This document shows, piece by piece, positions 1-9,206 of a stretch of 64,000 nucleotides of DNA. The DNA is from an uncultured Clostridia bacterium. Its GTDB lineage: Bacteria; Bacillota; Clostridia; Oscillospirales; Acutalibacteraceae. The translations under genes and the position numbers were made by a program. Position 1 is the stretch's first letter, and the number at the start of each line of letters is the position of its first letter. The notes beneath the pieces were generated by a model. That model worked only from the letters and a program-made list of their open reading frames with translations, was not told where the DNA came from and searched no databases. The stretch covers positions 19,837 to 83,836 of the forward strand of contig CANBJR010000006.1 of NCBI GenBank assembly GCA_947369085.1. Direction: 5' to 3'.

Positions 1-1573
1 ACTTGACTTCTTTACTGTTAAAGCCGCATAAATCAAGTTGTTTTGGAATAAGATGTTTTTTAGCTATATTATACTTTTCTTCTCTTGTATAGCTGTTGAT
101 TTCAATAAGCTCCATTCTGTCGAGTAAAGGAGCAGGAATAGCTGAAACGTCATTCGCCGTTGTAATAAACATAACATTTGACAAGTCAAACGGTATGTCA
201 ATATAGTGATCAACAAACTTATTATTTTGCTCACTGTCAAGCACTTCAAGAAGTGCCGATGTAGGATCGCCCTTATAATCGCTTGCAAGCTTGTCTATTT
301 CGTCAAGAATAAGAACGGGATTGTTTGTTCCCACTGTCTGAACTGCCGACATAATTCTGCCCGGAATAGAGCCGATATATGTACGTCTGTGACCTCGAAT
401 TTCCGCCTCATCTTTCACACCGCCGAGAGCAATACGCTGGCTTTTTCTGCCTATTGCTTTTGCAATAGACTGTGCTATTGAGGTTTTTCCCACCCCGGGA
501 GGTCCTGCAAAACAGATAATCTGCCCTTTCTGCTTTTCACTAAGCTTCTTAACAGCAAGCTGCTCAATTATTCTGTCTTTAATTTTCTCAAGTCCAAAGT
601 GACTTTTATCAAGTTCTTTACGAATTTTGGGAATTACAATCTTATCTTTTGACGAAATATTCCACGGCAAATCAATTACTGTATCAAGGTAGGTTCTAAT
701 TACAGATGCTTCCTGACTGCCGTAAGGCATCTTCATAAGTTTACGGCACTCTTTAAAGAGTGTTTGTTGTGACTTCTCTGCAAGCTGAAGTTGTTCTATT
801 TTTTTGAAATATTCCTCTGCTTCTGCTGATGGATTGTCGTCTTCCCCAAGTTCTTCTTCTATAACACGTTTTTGCTCACGCAAAAAATATTTACGCTGAC
901 TTTCGTCAATTCTCTGTCTTGCTTTATTTAAAATTTCATCCTCTATTCTTAAAATAAAATTTTCATTTACAAGAATATCCAAAATCTCCTCAAGACGATG
1001 AGTTTCCGGGAGAATTTCAAGGATTGATTGTTTAGTATGATAGTCAAGAATTAAATTTGAAGTAATAAAATCCGCAAGCTCACCCGGGTATTTACAAAGC
1101 GCAACCTTAAAAATAATATCAGGAGGCATTTTGGGTGAAACGTCCATATACTTTTCAAATTCTTTTTTTACAGTTCTCATAAGGGCTGAATCACGGGCAG
1201 TCATTTGAAATGGTTCGTCCGCAACAGGTTTGATTTCAGCCATCAGGCACTTTTCGTCAAATACAGGTGAAACAATTTTCGCTCTGTACTGACCCTCTAT
1301 AACAATTCTCGTTGTATTTTCAGGCTGTTTAAGCACCTGTACTATTTTTGCAATTACACCTGTGCTGTATAAATCTATAATTGTGGGTTCGTTTTCCACA
1401 GCGTCCTTCTGGGCTGTAAGGAAAATGAGCTGGTCTTTTTTCATCGCTTTGTTAATTGCAGTAATACTCTTTTTTCTTCCGACATCAAAATGTATTAATG
1501 ACTTAGGAAACACGACCAAACCTCGAAGCGGAAGAACCGGTACAATTAAATTTTCATTCATATTAAAATCCAT
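1..1573 (-). CDS. lon: Lon ATP-dependent protease, N-terminal 524 residues (cut by window edge)
   Basis: Lon degrades misfolded and regulatory proteins in the cytoplasm. The visible part begins MDFNMNENLIVPVLPLRG, the usual start of the Lon substrate-binding domain. After a helical linker comes the AAA+ module, with Walker A GPPGVGKTS near residue 358 and Walker B LILDEIDKL near residue 424. The serine-lysine protease domain, expected after about residue 600, lies beyond the left edge. The start at 1573 has an AAAGGA site just upstream; an in-frame ATG four codons later is possible. The gene follows clpX, separated by a terminator-like hairpin, so it may have partly independent expression. 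Identity is secure; completeness cannot be judged. Confidence 0.96.
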   Translation of the reverse strand, partial: MDFNMNENLIVPVLPLRGLVVFPKSLIHFDVGRKKSITAINKAMKKDQLIFLTAQKDAVENEPTIIDLYSTGVIAKIVQVLKQPENTTRIVIEGQYRAKIVSPVFDEKCLMAEIKPVADEPFQMTARDSALMRTVKKEFEKYMDVSPKMPPDIIFKVALCKYPGELADFITSNLILDYHTKQSILEILPETHRLEEILDILVNENFILRIEDEILNKARQRIDESQRKYFLREQKRVIEEELGEDDNPSAEAEEYFKKIEQLQLAEKSQQTLFKECRKLMKMPYGSQEASVIRTYLDTVIDLPWNISSKDKIVIPKIRKELDKSHFGLEKIKDRIIEQLAVKKLSEKQKGQIICFAGPPGVGKTSIAQSIAKAIGRKSQRIALGGVKDEAEIRGHRRTYIGSIPGRIMSAVQTVGTNNPVLILDEIDKLASDYKGDPTSALLEVLDSEQNNKFVDHYIDIPFDLSNVMFITTANDVSAIPAPLLDRMELIEINSYTREEKYNIAKKHLIPKQLDLCGFNSKEVK

Positions 1574-1602
1574 TTTAATTCCTTTCATGGGTATAACTCA
1601 AT

Positions 1603-1637
1603 AAAAAGTAAAAGCTGTATTGTTTGGCAATACAGCT
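1603..1637 (-). terminator. Terminator-like hairpin between clpX and lon
   Basis: On the minus strand a perfect 10-bp stem, AGCTGTATTG/CAATACAGCT with a 4-nt loop, is followed by a T-rich tail. It sits just after the clpX stop and before lon, so it probably ends or attenuates clpP-clpX transcription. Confidence 0.75.
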
Positions 1638-1650
1638 ATAATTTACATTA

Positions 1651-2988
1651 TCAAGATGCTGTGCTGCGCTTATGACGCTTCGTTGCATCTTTCTTTGACA
1701 AATTATTTAAATTGACCGACGGTTTATCTTTTCTTCTTGTAATCTGAGGCTGTGCATTATCTGTAACTACATCTTTTGTAATTATGATTTTTTCAATTGT
1801 GTTATCAGACGGAGTCTCAAACATAAGATCGGTAAGAATCTCCTCAATAATGCCACGCAAACCTCTTGCGCCGGTATGCTGCTCTTGCGCTTTCTGTGCA
1901 ATTGATTTTAGAGCGTCCTCCTCAAAGTAAAGCTCAACATCATCAAGTTCAAAAAGCTTTTTATATTGAGCAACAATAGAATTTTTGGGAACGGTAAGAA
2001 TTTTTACAAGCGCATCGGTATCAAGTCCGCTCAAAGCAGTAATAACGGGAAGTCTGCCGATAAGTTCGGGGATAATTCCGAATTTTACAAGATCATAAGC
2101 TGTAACGTCTTTCATCCAATCAGTTTCATCAAGTTCTTTTTTTGACTGAATAAGCGACTCAAAGCCGATTACAGAGGACCCCTTGCGCTTTTCAACGATT
2201 TTTTCAAGTCCGTCAAATGCTCCGCCGCAGATAAACAGTATATTTTTTGTGTCTATCTGCAAAAATTCTTGCTGAGGATGCTTTCTGCCCCCCTGAGGAG
2301 GTACATTTGCAACAGTTCCTTCTACAATTTTAAGAAGCGCCTGTTGAACACCCTCGCCGCTTACATCACGAGTTATTGACGGATTCTCAGATTTCCTCGA
2401 TATCTTGTCAATTTCATCAATGTAGATTATGCCTCTCTGAGCTTTTTCTATATCATAGTCAGCTGCCTGAATGAGTTTTAAGAGGATATTTTCAACATCT
2501 TCTCCAACATATCCGGCCTCAGTAAGAGTAGTAGCATCAGCAATTGCAAAAGGAACATCAAGCGCTTTTGCAAGCGTTTGTGCAAGTAAAGTTTTTCCTA
2601 CACCTGTAGGACCCAAAAGCAAAACATTGCTCTTTGCAAACTCAACGCTGTCATCATTAGAAAATGAACGCTTATAATGATTATATACAGCTACGCTCAA
2701 TGTAACCTTTGCCAAATCCTGACCGATTACATATTCATCAAGAATAGCTTTGATTTCTTTAGGCTTTAAAAGTTCTGCGATGGAAGTTGCGGGTTCGGTT
2801 GAATCAGGGTGATTTTTAGATTCAATCTCCCTTTCAAGCTCACCTGACTCCTCAAGAATATTCATACAAAGTTCAACACACCTGTCACAGATGTAAACAC
2901 CGTTGCCTGCAATCAGACGTCCGACCATATCCTGCGGCTTGCCGCAAAATGAGCAATAAATATCCTTATCGTTGTTTTTATTAGCCAT
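1651..2988 (-). CDS. clpX: ClpX, ATP-dependent unfoldase of the ClpXP protease
   Basis: ClpX recognises and unfolds substrates and feeds them to ClpP. The N-terminal zinc-binding domain has Cys12, Cys15, Cys34 and Cys37. The AAA+ core shows Walker A GPTGVGKT at residues 126-133, the pore loop GYVGED near 162 and Walker B IYIDEIDK near 196. The SSVIGF segment near residue 282 matches the loop that docks on ClpP. Length (445 aa) is normal. The gene lies 15 bp downstream of clpP, and clpP follows tig, which is the common tig-clpP-clpX-lon order. The basic Lys/Arg-rich C-terminus is slightly extended. Confidence 0.98.
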   Translation of the reverse strand: MANKNNDKDIYCSFCGKPQDMVGRLIAGNGVYICDRCVELCMNILEESGELEREIESKNHPDSTEPATSIAELLKPKEIKAILDEYVIGQDLAKVTLSVAVYNHYKRSFSNDDSVEFAKSNVLLLGPTGVGKTLLAQTLAKALDVPFAIADATTLTEAGYVGEDVENILLKLIQAADYDIEKAQRGIIYIDEIDKISRKSENPSITRDVSGEGVQQALLKIVEGTVANVPPQGGRKHPQQEFLQIDTKNILFICGGAFDGLEKIVEKRKGSSVIGFESLIQSKKELDETDWMKDVTAYDLVKFGIIPELIGRLPVITALSGLDTDALVKILTVPKNSIVAQYKKLFELDDVELYFEEDALKSIAQKAQEQHTGARGLRGIIEEILTDLMFETPSDNTIEKIIITKDVVTDNAQPQITRRKDKPSVNLNNLSKKDATKRHKRSTAS

Positions 2989-3003
2989 CAGCCAATCCTC
3001 ACC

Positions 3004-3585
3004 TTATCTTTTTTCAATAACCTTGTCAATAAGACCATATTCAAGAGCCTGCTGTGCAGTCATAAAGTTGTCACGATTTGTATCTCTTGCAATAACATCA
3101 ATGGGTTGACCGGTGTTATCAGCAAGAATCTGATTCAAGCGCTGTTTCATATCAAGGATGTGTCTTGTATGAATTTCCATATCTGTAGCCTGACCTTGCG
3201 CACCGCCCGACGGCTGGTGAATCATAATATCACTGTTAGGAAGTGCAAGACGCTTGCCCTTTGTGCCTGCTGCAAGAAGAAATGCACCCATACTTGCAGC
3301 CATGCCCATACAAATTGTTGAAACATCACATTTGATGTAGTTCATTGTATCAAAAATCGCAAAGCCGTCAGTTACACTTCCTCCGGGACTATTGATGTAA
3401 AGACTAATGTCCTTTGTCGGATCCTGACTTTCAAGATAAAGAAGCTGAGCAACAACAACGCTTGCGCTGGCACTGTTTACTTCTTCATTTAACATAATTA
3501 TTCTGTCATTTAAAAGACGTGAATAAATATCGTAGGAACGTTCACCTCTGTTGGTTTGTTCTACTACATATGGTACCAATGCCAT
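3004..3585 (-). CDS. clpP: ClpP, serine protease subunit
   Basis: ClpP forms the double-heptamer proteolytic chamber that partners with ClpX (and ClpC or ClpE where present). The catalytic triad is visible as Ser98 in MAASMGAF, His123 in MIHQPSGG and Asp172 in TNRDNFM. The oxyanion-hole glycines (SPGGS near residue 66) are present. Length of 193 aa is standard and the start at ATG 3585 matches the usual [11 protein letters not shown] beginning. It is 53 bp downstream of tig and 15 bp upstream of clpX, so co-transcription is likely. No second clpP is seen in this window. Confidence 0.98.
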   Translation of the reverse strand: MALVPYVVEQTNRGERSYDIYSRLLNDRIIMLNEEVNSASASVVVAQLLYLESQDPTKDISLYINSPGGSVTDGFAIFDTMNYIKCDVSTICMGMAASMGAFLLAAGTKGKRLALPNSDIMIHQPSGGAQGQATDMEIHTRHILDMKQRLNQILADNTGQPIDVIARDTNRDNFMTAQQALEYGLIDKVIEKR

Positions 3586-3638
3586 TCAAATCATAACCTT
3601 TCTTAAATATAATTAACGAAAATTTACAGTATATACAA

Positions 3639-4919
3639 TTACTTGATTACAGCTTTATCCTTAATGAGCTTAAGAGCCTTTTCAACCTTAACGTCTTCTG
3701 TAAGAGATTCAGCAGGAACAGCAGCCTTAACTTTGTCGATTTCCATCTTGTAAGCGTCAGCCATCTTCTGATATTCTTCATCAAGGTCAGCTTCTGTTAC
3801 TTCGATATTTTCTTTCTTAGCAACAGTTTCAAGAGCAAGTCTTAATTTAACTCTCTTTTCAGCTTCTTCCTTGTACATACCCTTAAGGCCGTTTACATCC
3901 ATACCCATATACTGCATATATGTGTTCATATCCATACCCTGAGCACGGAGACGCATTTCAAAATCTCTTACCATCTCAGAAGCCTGATTGTCATACATTG
4001 CCTCAGGAATTTCACCCTCAAGAAGCTCCATAAGCTTGTTTGCAATCTGGTCATCAATATCCTTGTCAGCTTCTTCTTTGAGGCGATTTGCAATTGTTCC
4101 TTTAAGCTCTTCTTTATATTCATCAAGAGTTTCCTTTTCGGAAACGTCCTTTACAAAATCATCGTCAACTTCCGGAAGCTCTTTTGCCTTGATTTCGTGA
4201 AGCTTAATATTGAATTCAGCTTCCTTACCCTTAAGCTCTTCTGCCTGATAATCTTCGGGGAATGATACAGTAATAGTAAACTCTTCATCAGTATTATGAC
4301 CGATGATCTGCTCCTCAAATCCGGGAATAAAGTTGCCTGAACCAAGCTTTAAGTTATAGTTTTCAGCTTTGCCGCCATCAAAAGCTTCGCCGTCAACGAA
4401 TCCTTCAAAGTCAATAACTGCAACGTCACCATCCTGAGCAGCTCTGTCTTCTACAGTAACCATTCTTGAGTTGCGATCTCTTACCTTTTCAATTTCTTCA
4501 TCAACAAGTTCATCTGTTACTTCTGTTGATTTCTTTTCTACTTCAATACCTAAGTAATCATTGATTTCCATATCAGGCTCAACAATGATTGTTGCTTTAA
4601 ATGTAAAGCCGTCTTTGCCTGCTTCTACAGCTTCAAGACTTTCAACCTTAACGATTTTTACATCAGCTTCTTTTGCTGCTTCGTAAAGAGCATCAGGATA
4701 ACAATCTTGCATTGCGTCCTCGTAGAAAACTTCAGTGCCGTACATTTTTTCTACAATTCTACGGGGAGCTTTGCCCTTTCTGAAGCCCTGAATGGAAATA
4801 TTTTTAACCTGTCTTTTATAAACAGCGTTAATTGCTTTTTCAAATGTTTCTCCGTCAACATTTACGACTAATTCGTATGTATTTGCCTGCTCTGCCTTTT
4901 TGCTTTCCTTTAATGCCAT
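3639..4919 (-). CDS. tig: Trigger factor, ribosome-bound chaperone and prolyl isomerase
   Basis: Trigger factor binds the ribosome exit site and shields nascent chains. The N-terminal domain carries the ribosome-docking signature GFRKGKAP near residue 46. A central FKBP-type isomerase domain spans roughly residues 160-250 (GDVAVIDFEGFVDGEAFDGG and following). The C-terminal chaperone arms are acidic and helical. The 426-aa length is typical. The start has a good GGAGG site, and a strong housekeeping promoter lies about 50 bp upstream, making tig the first gene of the tig-clpP-clpX run. Confidence 0.98.
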   Translation of the reverse strand: MALKESKKAEQANTYELVVNVDGETFEKAINAVYKRQVKNISIQGFRKGKAPRRIVEKMYGTEVFYEDAMQDCYPDALYEAAKEADVKIVKVESLEAVEAGKDGFTFKATIIVEPDMEINDYLGIEVEKKSTEVTDELVDEEIEKVRDRNSRMVTVEDRAAQDGDVAVIDFEGFVDGEAFDGGKAENYNLKLGSGNFIPGFEEQIIGHNTDEEFTITVSFPEDYQAEELKGKEAEFNIKLHEIKAKELPEVDDDFVKDVSEKETLDEYKEELKGTIANRLKEEADKDIDDQIANKLMELLEGEIPEAMYDNQASEMVRDFEMRLRAQGMDMNTYMQYMGMDVNGLKGMYKEEAEKRVKLRLALETVAKKENIEVTEADLDEEYQKMADAYKMEIDKVKAAVPAESLTEDVKVEKALKLIKDKAVIK

Positions 4920-4963
4920 TATAAAATTCCTCCAATAGTTAATTTAAAAATAAATATCACTTT

Positions 4964-4992
4964 ATTATATCACAACATTTTGTTTTTGCCAA
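4964..4992 (-). promoter_or_regulatory. Sigma-A type promoter of tig-clpP-clpX
   Basis: On the minus strand TTGGCA (-35) and TATAAT (-10) are spaced by 17 bp in the short gap upstream of tig. I see no CtsR or HrcA-type operator beside it. Confidence 0.8.
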
Positions 4993-5013
4993 TAGATAAA
5001 ATAAATAAATTAT

Positions 5014-5703
5014 CTACCTAACCAACACCGGCATAAACGAAACTTTATCACAGGAAATCAGTTTTAAATCTATTCCCTTATAATTGCCTTCAATTGCGCT
5101 TTTTATTCCGCGCTGACCGTGGATATGGCCGTAATAGCATTTTTTAATGTTGTAACTTAAAAGAACATTGACTATTTCTTTGCATTCAATTCCACCGAAA
5201 ACCGGCGGATAATGAAGAAAAACAACAGGTGTTTTCCTTGTTTTTAATGCACTTTCAATTGATGCAGTCAATCTTCCGATTTCTCGGTTGAGCACCTTGA
5301 TATCTTCAGGCGTATCATTTTCAAGAAACCATCCTCTTGTACCGCATATTGCGTAATCACCGCACTCGTATGAGTTATTGAAAAGAATAGAGATTGAGTT
5401 CAGTGAGTTTTGAGCAAGAAACTTGTCAGTTTTACTCTTTGTTCCCCACCAATAGTCATGATTCCCTTTTAATAATATCTTTTTCCCCGGTAAATTGTCG
5501 ATAAACTTAAAATCGACGTAAGTTTCTTCAAGTTTCATTGCCCAGGAAATATCACCGGCTATAACAACAGTATCGTTATCTGTTACAATACTTTTCCAGT
5601 TTTTTTCGAGTCTTTGCGTGTAATCATTCCACCCGGTAAAGATATCCATTGGTTTATCCTCACCGAGTGAAAGATGTAAATCCGCAATAGCAAACAAAGA
5701 CAT
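5014..5703 (-). CDS. Calcineurin-like metallophosphoesterase of unknown substrate
   Basis: This is a soluble binuclear-metal phosphoesterase. The metal-ligand motifs appear in order: DLHLS at residues 8-12, AGDISWA near 50, KGNHDYWWG near 80, then HYPP and YGHIHG in the C-terminal third. There is no signal peptide, so it acts in the cytoplasm. The 229-aa length fits the small predicted phosphohydrolase group (COG1768-like) common in Clostridia; the substrate is unknown. Its ATG overlaps the thrC stop region by one base, so it is translationally linked to thrC, although a role in threonine synthesis is not implied. Confidence 0.85.
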   Translation of the reverse strand: MSLFAIADLHLSLGEDKPMDIFTGWNDYTQRLEKNWKSIVTDNDTVVIAGDISWAMKLEETYVDFKFIDNLPGKKILLKGNHDYWWGTKSKTDKFLAQNSLNSISILFNNSYECGDYAICGTRGWFLENDTPEDIKVLNREIGRLTASIESALKTRKTPVVFLHYPPVFGGIECKEIVNVLLSYNIKKCYYGHIHGQRGIKSAIEGNYKGIDLKLISCDKVSFMPVLVR

Positions 5704-7211
5704 TATTCTATGTTGAGTGCCTTAAGCACATAATCCTGCATTTCATTAACTTCGGTAACGTCTGAAAAACGTGAAGTTTTATTTTTAAGACCTGCAAGGG
5801 GTGCAGGAACAGGCATTCCTGTAATTTCGTTGAGCTTGTCAACCATTTCAAATTCAGTTTCGGGAAGCTCTCTTTCGGGAGCTACTGCCTGCAATACAGC
5901 CTTAGAGAACTTATAGGGACTTGCAGTTGAAGCGATTATCGCAGGTGTGCTGTCTCCTGTTTCATTTACATATTGCTCATAAACATTTACTGCAACGGCT
6001 GTGTGTGTATCGCAGAGATAATTATCCTGCTCAAACAGTTTGCTTATTGTAGCCTTTGTCTGGACATCATCACAATAGCCGCCAAAGAACTTGTCCTTAA
6101 TTACATTCTTTACTTCGTCTGTAACCTCATATTTGCCCTCTGACTTAAGCTTATTCATCCAATCTCTTGTTGTTTCATCGCTGTTGCCCGAGAGATTGTA
6201 TAATAGACGTTCAAGATTACTTGAAACAAGAATATCCATTGAGGGTGAAATTGTAGTATAAAAACGTCTGTTTTTATCATATACACCTGTTCTTATGAAA
6301 TCTGTAAGAACATTGTTTGAGTTTGAAGCACAGATAAACTTATTAATCGGAAGTCCCATAATGCTTGCATAGTAAGATGCGAGAATATTACCGAAGTTAC
6401 CTGTAGGAACAACAACATTGATTTTTTCACCAAGTGCAATTTTTCCTGAATTTACCATATCGCAGTATGCAGAAATGTAATATACAATCTGAGGAAGAAG
6501 TCTGCCCCAGTTGATTGAGTTTGCAGATGAGAAAAGCATATTATTATCTGCAAGCTTTTGAGAAACTTCAGGAGTAGTAAAGATTTTCTTAACGCCTGTC
6601 TGAGCATCATCAAAGTTGCCTTTTATGGCACAAACGTTAACATTTGCGCCTTCCTGTGTATTCATCTGATGCTTCTGCATTGGGCTTACACCGTCAACAG
6701 GATAGAATACGAGAATTTTTGTATGGTCAACGTCCTTAAAACCTTCAAGAGCAGCCTTTCCTGTATCGCCAGAGGTTGCAACAAGAATTACTGCGTCTTT
6801 ACCGTCATAAGTCTTTTTGAGTGACTTTGTAAGAAGATGCGGAAGAATCTGAAGTGCCATATCCTTAAAGGCACACGTCGGGCCGTGCCAAAGTTCAAGA
6901 ATATTAAGTGTATTGTTATTTAGATTACAAGTTTTTAAAGGAGCGGGATTTTCTCCGCCAAACTTTTCAGAAGCGTATGCTTTTTCAACGCAATCATTAA
7001 TTTCTTCTTCTGTAAAATCAGTAAGAAAATCAGAGAAAACCTTTTTGGCTCTGCCCTTATAGTCAGTTTTTAAAAGAGCCTTAAACGTGTTCTCATCGTA
7101 TTTTGGAAACTCCTGCGGAACAAACAAACCGCCGTCCTTTGAAATTCCCTGTGCGATAGCCTGAGCTGAGGAAACAACTTCCGCAGCATTTTGTGTGCTG
7201 TTGTATAACAT
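5703..7211 (-). CDS. thrC: Threonine synthase
   Basis: Threonine synthase converts O-phosphohomoserine to threonine using pyridoxal phosphate. The PLP-binding lysine is Lys116 in GPTCAFKDMALQ, and the phosphate-binding VATSGDTGKAAL follows near residue 144. At 502 aa with an N-terminal extension (LYNSTQ...QGISKDGGLF) it is the longer E. coli/yeast-like form. No other threonine genes are adjacent. A consensus promoter sits upstream, overlapping the end of the dipeptidase gene. I see no T-box leader; the gap is only about 80 bp. Confidence 0.97.
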   Translation of the reverse strand: MLYNSTQNAAEVVSSAQAIAQGISKDGGLFVPQEFPKYDENTFKALLKTDYKGRAKKVFSDFLTDFTEEEINDCVEKAYASEKFGGENPAPLKTCNLNNNTLNILELWHGPTCAFKDMALQILPHLLTKSLKKTYDGKDAVILVATSGDTGKAALEGFKDVDHTKILVFYPVDGVSPMQKHQMNTQEGANVNVCAIKGNFDDAQTGVKKIFTTPEVSQKLADNNMLFSSANSINWGRLLPQIVYYISAYCDMVNSGKIALGEKINVVVPTGNFGNILASYYASIMGLPINKFICASNSNNVLTDFIRTGVYDKNRRFYTTISPSMDILVSSNLERLLYNLSGNSDETTRDWMNKLKSEGKYEVTDEVKNVIKDKFFGGYCDDVQTKATISKLFEQDNYLCDTHTAVAVNVYEQYVNETGDSTPAIIASTASPYKFSKAVLQAVAPERELPETEFEMVDKLNEITGMPVPAPLAGLKNKTSRFSDVTEVNEMQDYVLKALNIE

Positions 7212-7287
7212 TGAAATCTCCCTTTCAAATGACTTCCATACTGAAAAAATGTAATCAAATACTCTTTTATCAGTATAAACTTAGAAT

Positions 7288-7316
7288 ATTTTACTACATA
7301 ATTCGCTTGTTGTCAA
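7288..7316 (-). promoter_or_regulatory. Sigma-A type promoter of thrC
   Basis: On the minus strand TTGACA and TAAAAT are separated by 17 bp. The -35 hexamer lies inside the 3' end of the M19 dipeptidase gene, so thrC can be expressed separately from the upstream genes. Confidence 0.7.
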
Positions 7317-8232
7317 AGTTTTCAAAGAAATTAAGCGCATTTTCGTAAAAAATCTTTCTAATTACGCTTTCTTTATAATTATCTTTTAAAAGCATTTCAT
7401 AAATTTCTGTTAAACTCTCGCTTCCTGTTATGTCAACAGGAAGATTACAGCCGTCAAAATCAGTGCCAATGCAAACTGTATTTTCACCGCCAAGGGATAA
7501 AAATTTATCAATATGCTTTATTAAATCGTATTTATTTGCCGTATCAGAAAAATTGTTCAGAAAATCTCTGTGAAAATTAACACCGACTATTCCTTTATTG
7601 TTTTTTATAATATTAAACTGTTCGTCAGTAAGGTTGCGCCTGTGATTTGTGACGGAACGTGAATTTGAATGCGTTGCAATAAAAGGTCGGGTTGCAATCT
7701 TTGCGACATCATAAAAAAGCATTTCGCTTGCATGAGAAACGTCAACTACAATGTTGTTGTTTTCCATTTCAGAGATTACTTTTTGACCAAACTCGGTAAT
7801 TCCTTGTGGATGCAATACACCTGCACCATCACCAACAATGTTTGAGTCATTCCACGTAAGAGTTATAATCCTTACACCAAGTTTTGAAAATCTCTCAATA
7901 TTTTTAATTTTACCGTTTAAAGCAGAAGAGTTTTCAATTGTAAAAAGTGCAGAATTTACGTTATTTTTAAAACAATTGTAAACACTCTCGCCTTGTTCTA
8001 TGAACTTTATACCGAGTCTTTTACACTCAGAAGTAAATTTTTTATGTGCAGAATAAAAAATCTGCTCTGCTTTTCCAGGGGAATAATCATCTGGAATCCA
8101 AATTGCGTAGCACTGTATTCTTTTATCGTCTTTATTAAGGGTCTGACTGACTTGCATAGAAGTATCGTCAAGCGGCAAATTCTGTGTTACAGACTTGTAT
8201 AATGTATCACAATGAAGGTCAAAAAGGTTCAT
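7294..8232 (-). CDS. Membrane-dipeptidase family (peptidase M19) zinc dipeptidase
   Basis: M19 enzymes hydrolyse dipeptides, including D-amino-acid-containing ones, with a binuclear zinc site. The ligands can be followed: His7 and Asp9 in DLHCDTLY, the bridging Glu in FTIENSSAL near residue 100, His in VDVSHASEM and His in IATHSNSR, then GTDFDG near residue 255. No signal peptide or membrane segment is present, so unlike the animal enzyme it is cytoplasmic. Length (312 aa) is normal for Firmicutes. It sits 9 bp downstream of yraN in a loose operon with rnhB and rbgA. The physiological substrate is not evident. Confidence 0.92.
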   Translation of the reverse strand: MNLFDLHCDTLYKSVTQNLPLDDTSMQVSQTLNKDDKRIQCYAIWIPDDYSPGKAEQIFYSAHKKFTSECKRLGIKFIEQGESVYNCFKNNVNSALFTIENSSALNGKIKNIERFSKLGVRIITLTWNDSNIVGDGAGVLHPQGITEFGQKVISEMENNNIVVDVSHASEMLFYDVAKIATRPFIATHSNSRSVTNHRRNLTDEQFNIIKNNKGIVGVNFHRDFLNNFSDTANKYDLIKHIDKFLSLGGENTVCIGTDFDGCNLPVDITGSESLTEIYEMLLKDNYKESVIRKIFYENALNFFENFDNKRIM

Positions 8233-8241
8233 ATTCTTCTC

Positions 8242-8610
8242 CTATTCAAAAGCGCCTTCAATATAATTGATATTTACAACTTTCAAATTATCAGCATTTA
8301 CATAAACCTCACATACATCAAAGCGGCAGAATTTTTCAGTTTCATTTTCGGATAAATACATTGAAGCTGTTTTTATAATTTTAAGCTGTTTTTGTCGATT
8401 GACTGCCTCTGCCGCCGAGGTCATAGAATCGGTATGACGTGTTTTAACTTCTACAAAAGCAATGTAGTTTTTATTCTCCGCAATAATATCAATTTCTCCG
8501 TATCTTTTTTGGTAATTTCTTGCTAATATCTTATAATGTTTCTTTTTAAGAAGTTTAGCAACGTAATCCTCGCCAATTTGTCCTATACTTTGTGTAGAAA
8601 ACTTTTTCAT
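8242..8610 (-). CDS. yraN: YraN/UPF0102 nuclease-fold protein
   Basis: A small (122 aa) protein of the UPF0102 family, which has a restriction-endonuclease-like fold. The conserved elements are GEDYVAKLLKK, YGEIDIIA with the acidic metal ligand, and FVEVKTR, which together resemble the D-(E/Q)xK nuclease site. The biological role is unsettled in the family. Its start overlaps the rnhB stop by 4 bp, the arrangement often seen between rnhB and yraN, which suggests a nucleic-acid-related task. Identity to the family is clear; function is inference. Confidence 0.93.
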   Translation of the reverse strand: MKKFSTQSIGQIGEDYVAKLLKKKHYKILARNYQKRYGEIDIIAENKNYIAFVEVKTRHTDSMTSAAEAVNRQKQLKIIKTASMYLSENETEKFCRFDVCEVYVNADNLKVVNINYIEGAFE

Positions 8611-9206
8611 TTTAATATATTTTTAAGAAAGCTCATTCTATGATACGGACAAGGACCGTATTTTTGAATTGCCTCTCTATGAGCAGCCGTCCCGTATCCC
8701 TTGTGTTTATCAAACTGGTATTGCGGATATTCTTTTGCATATTCATAAAGGAGTCTGTCTCTTGAAACCTTGGCAAGTATTGACGCACAAGCAATTGACA
8801 TAGATTTTGCGTCACCCTTTATAATAGTTTCACCGTCAATATCAAGCTGAGGCATTTTATTTCCGTCAATCATAGCATAATCAGCTTTAACATCAAGACC
8901 TTCAACAGCTCTTTTCATAGCAAGCATAGTTGCATTCAAAATATTAATGCTTTCGATTTCTTCAACGCTTGCATACGCTATACAATATGAAACAGCAGTT
9001 TCCTTTATTACATCGAAAAGTGCTTTACGCATTTTCTCGCTGAGTTTTTTGGAATCATTCACTCCATCAATAAAAGTATTTGCAGGTAAAATTACCGCAG
9101 CGGCACAAACAGGACCTGCAAGAGGCCCCCTGCCAGCTTCGTCAACTCCGCAAATCGCTTTATAGCCCTTTGATAAAGCATTTTGTTCATATTCAATCCA
9201 ATTCAT
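8607..9206 (-). CDS. rnhB: Ribonuclease HII
   Basis: RNase HII removes ribonucleotides and RNA primers embedded in DNA. The signature GVDEAGRGPLAGPV near residue 20 contains the paired Asp-Glu of the metal site. A second acidic residue is in YAMIDGNKMP, and SIACASILAKVSRDR follows in the usual place. At 199 aa it is a normal single-domain enzyme. It overlaps rbgA by 4 bp upstream and yraN by 4 bp downstream, giving the frequent rbgA-rnhB-yraN order and strong translational coupling. Confidence 0.97.
   Translation of the reverse strand: MNWIEYEQNALSKGYKAICGVDEAGRGPLAGPVCAAAVILPANTFIDGVNDSKKLSEKMRKALFDVIKETAVSYCIAYASVEEIESINILNATMLAMKRAVEGLDVKADYAMIDGNKMPQLDIDGETIIKGDAKSMSIACASILAKVSRDRLLYEYAKEYPQYQFDKHKGYGTAAHREAIQKYGPCPYHRMSFLKNILK

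Noticed and set aside
3106..3321. Open frame on the plus strand across clpP
   Set aside because: It is the antisense of a fully conserved gene, has no ribosome site and encodes a low-complexity Cys/His string typical of a shadow frame.
4995..5016. AGATAA/TTATCT inverted repeat near the end of the phosphoesterase gene
   Set aside because: Only six AT pairs around a long loop and no T-run; too weak for a terminator.
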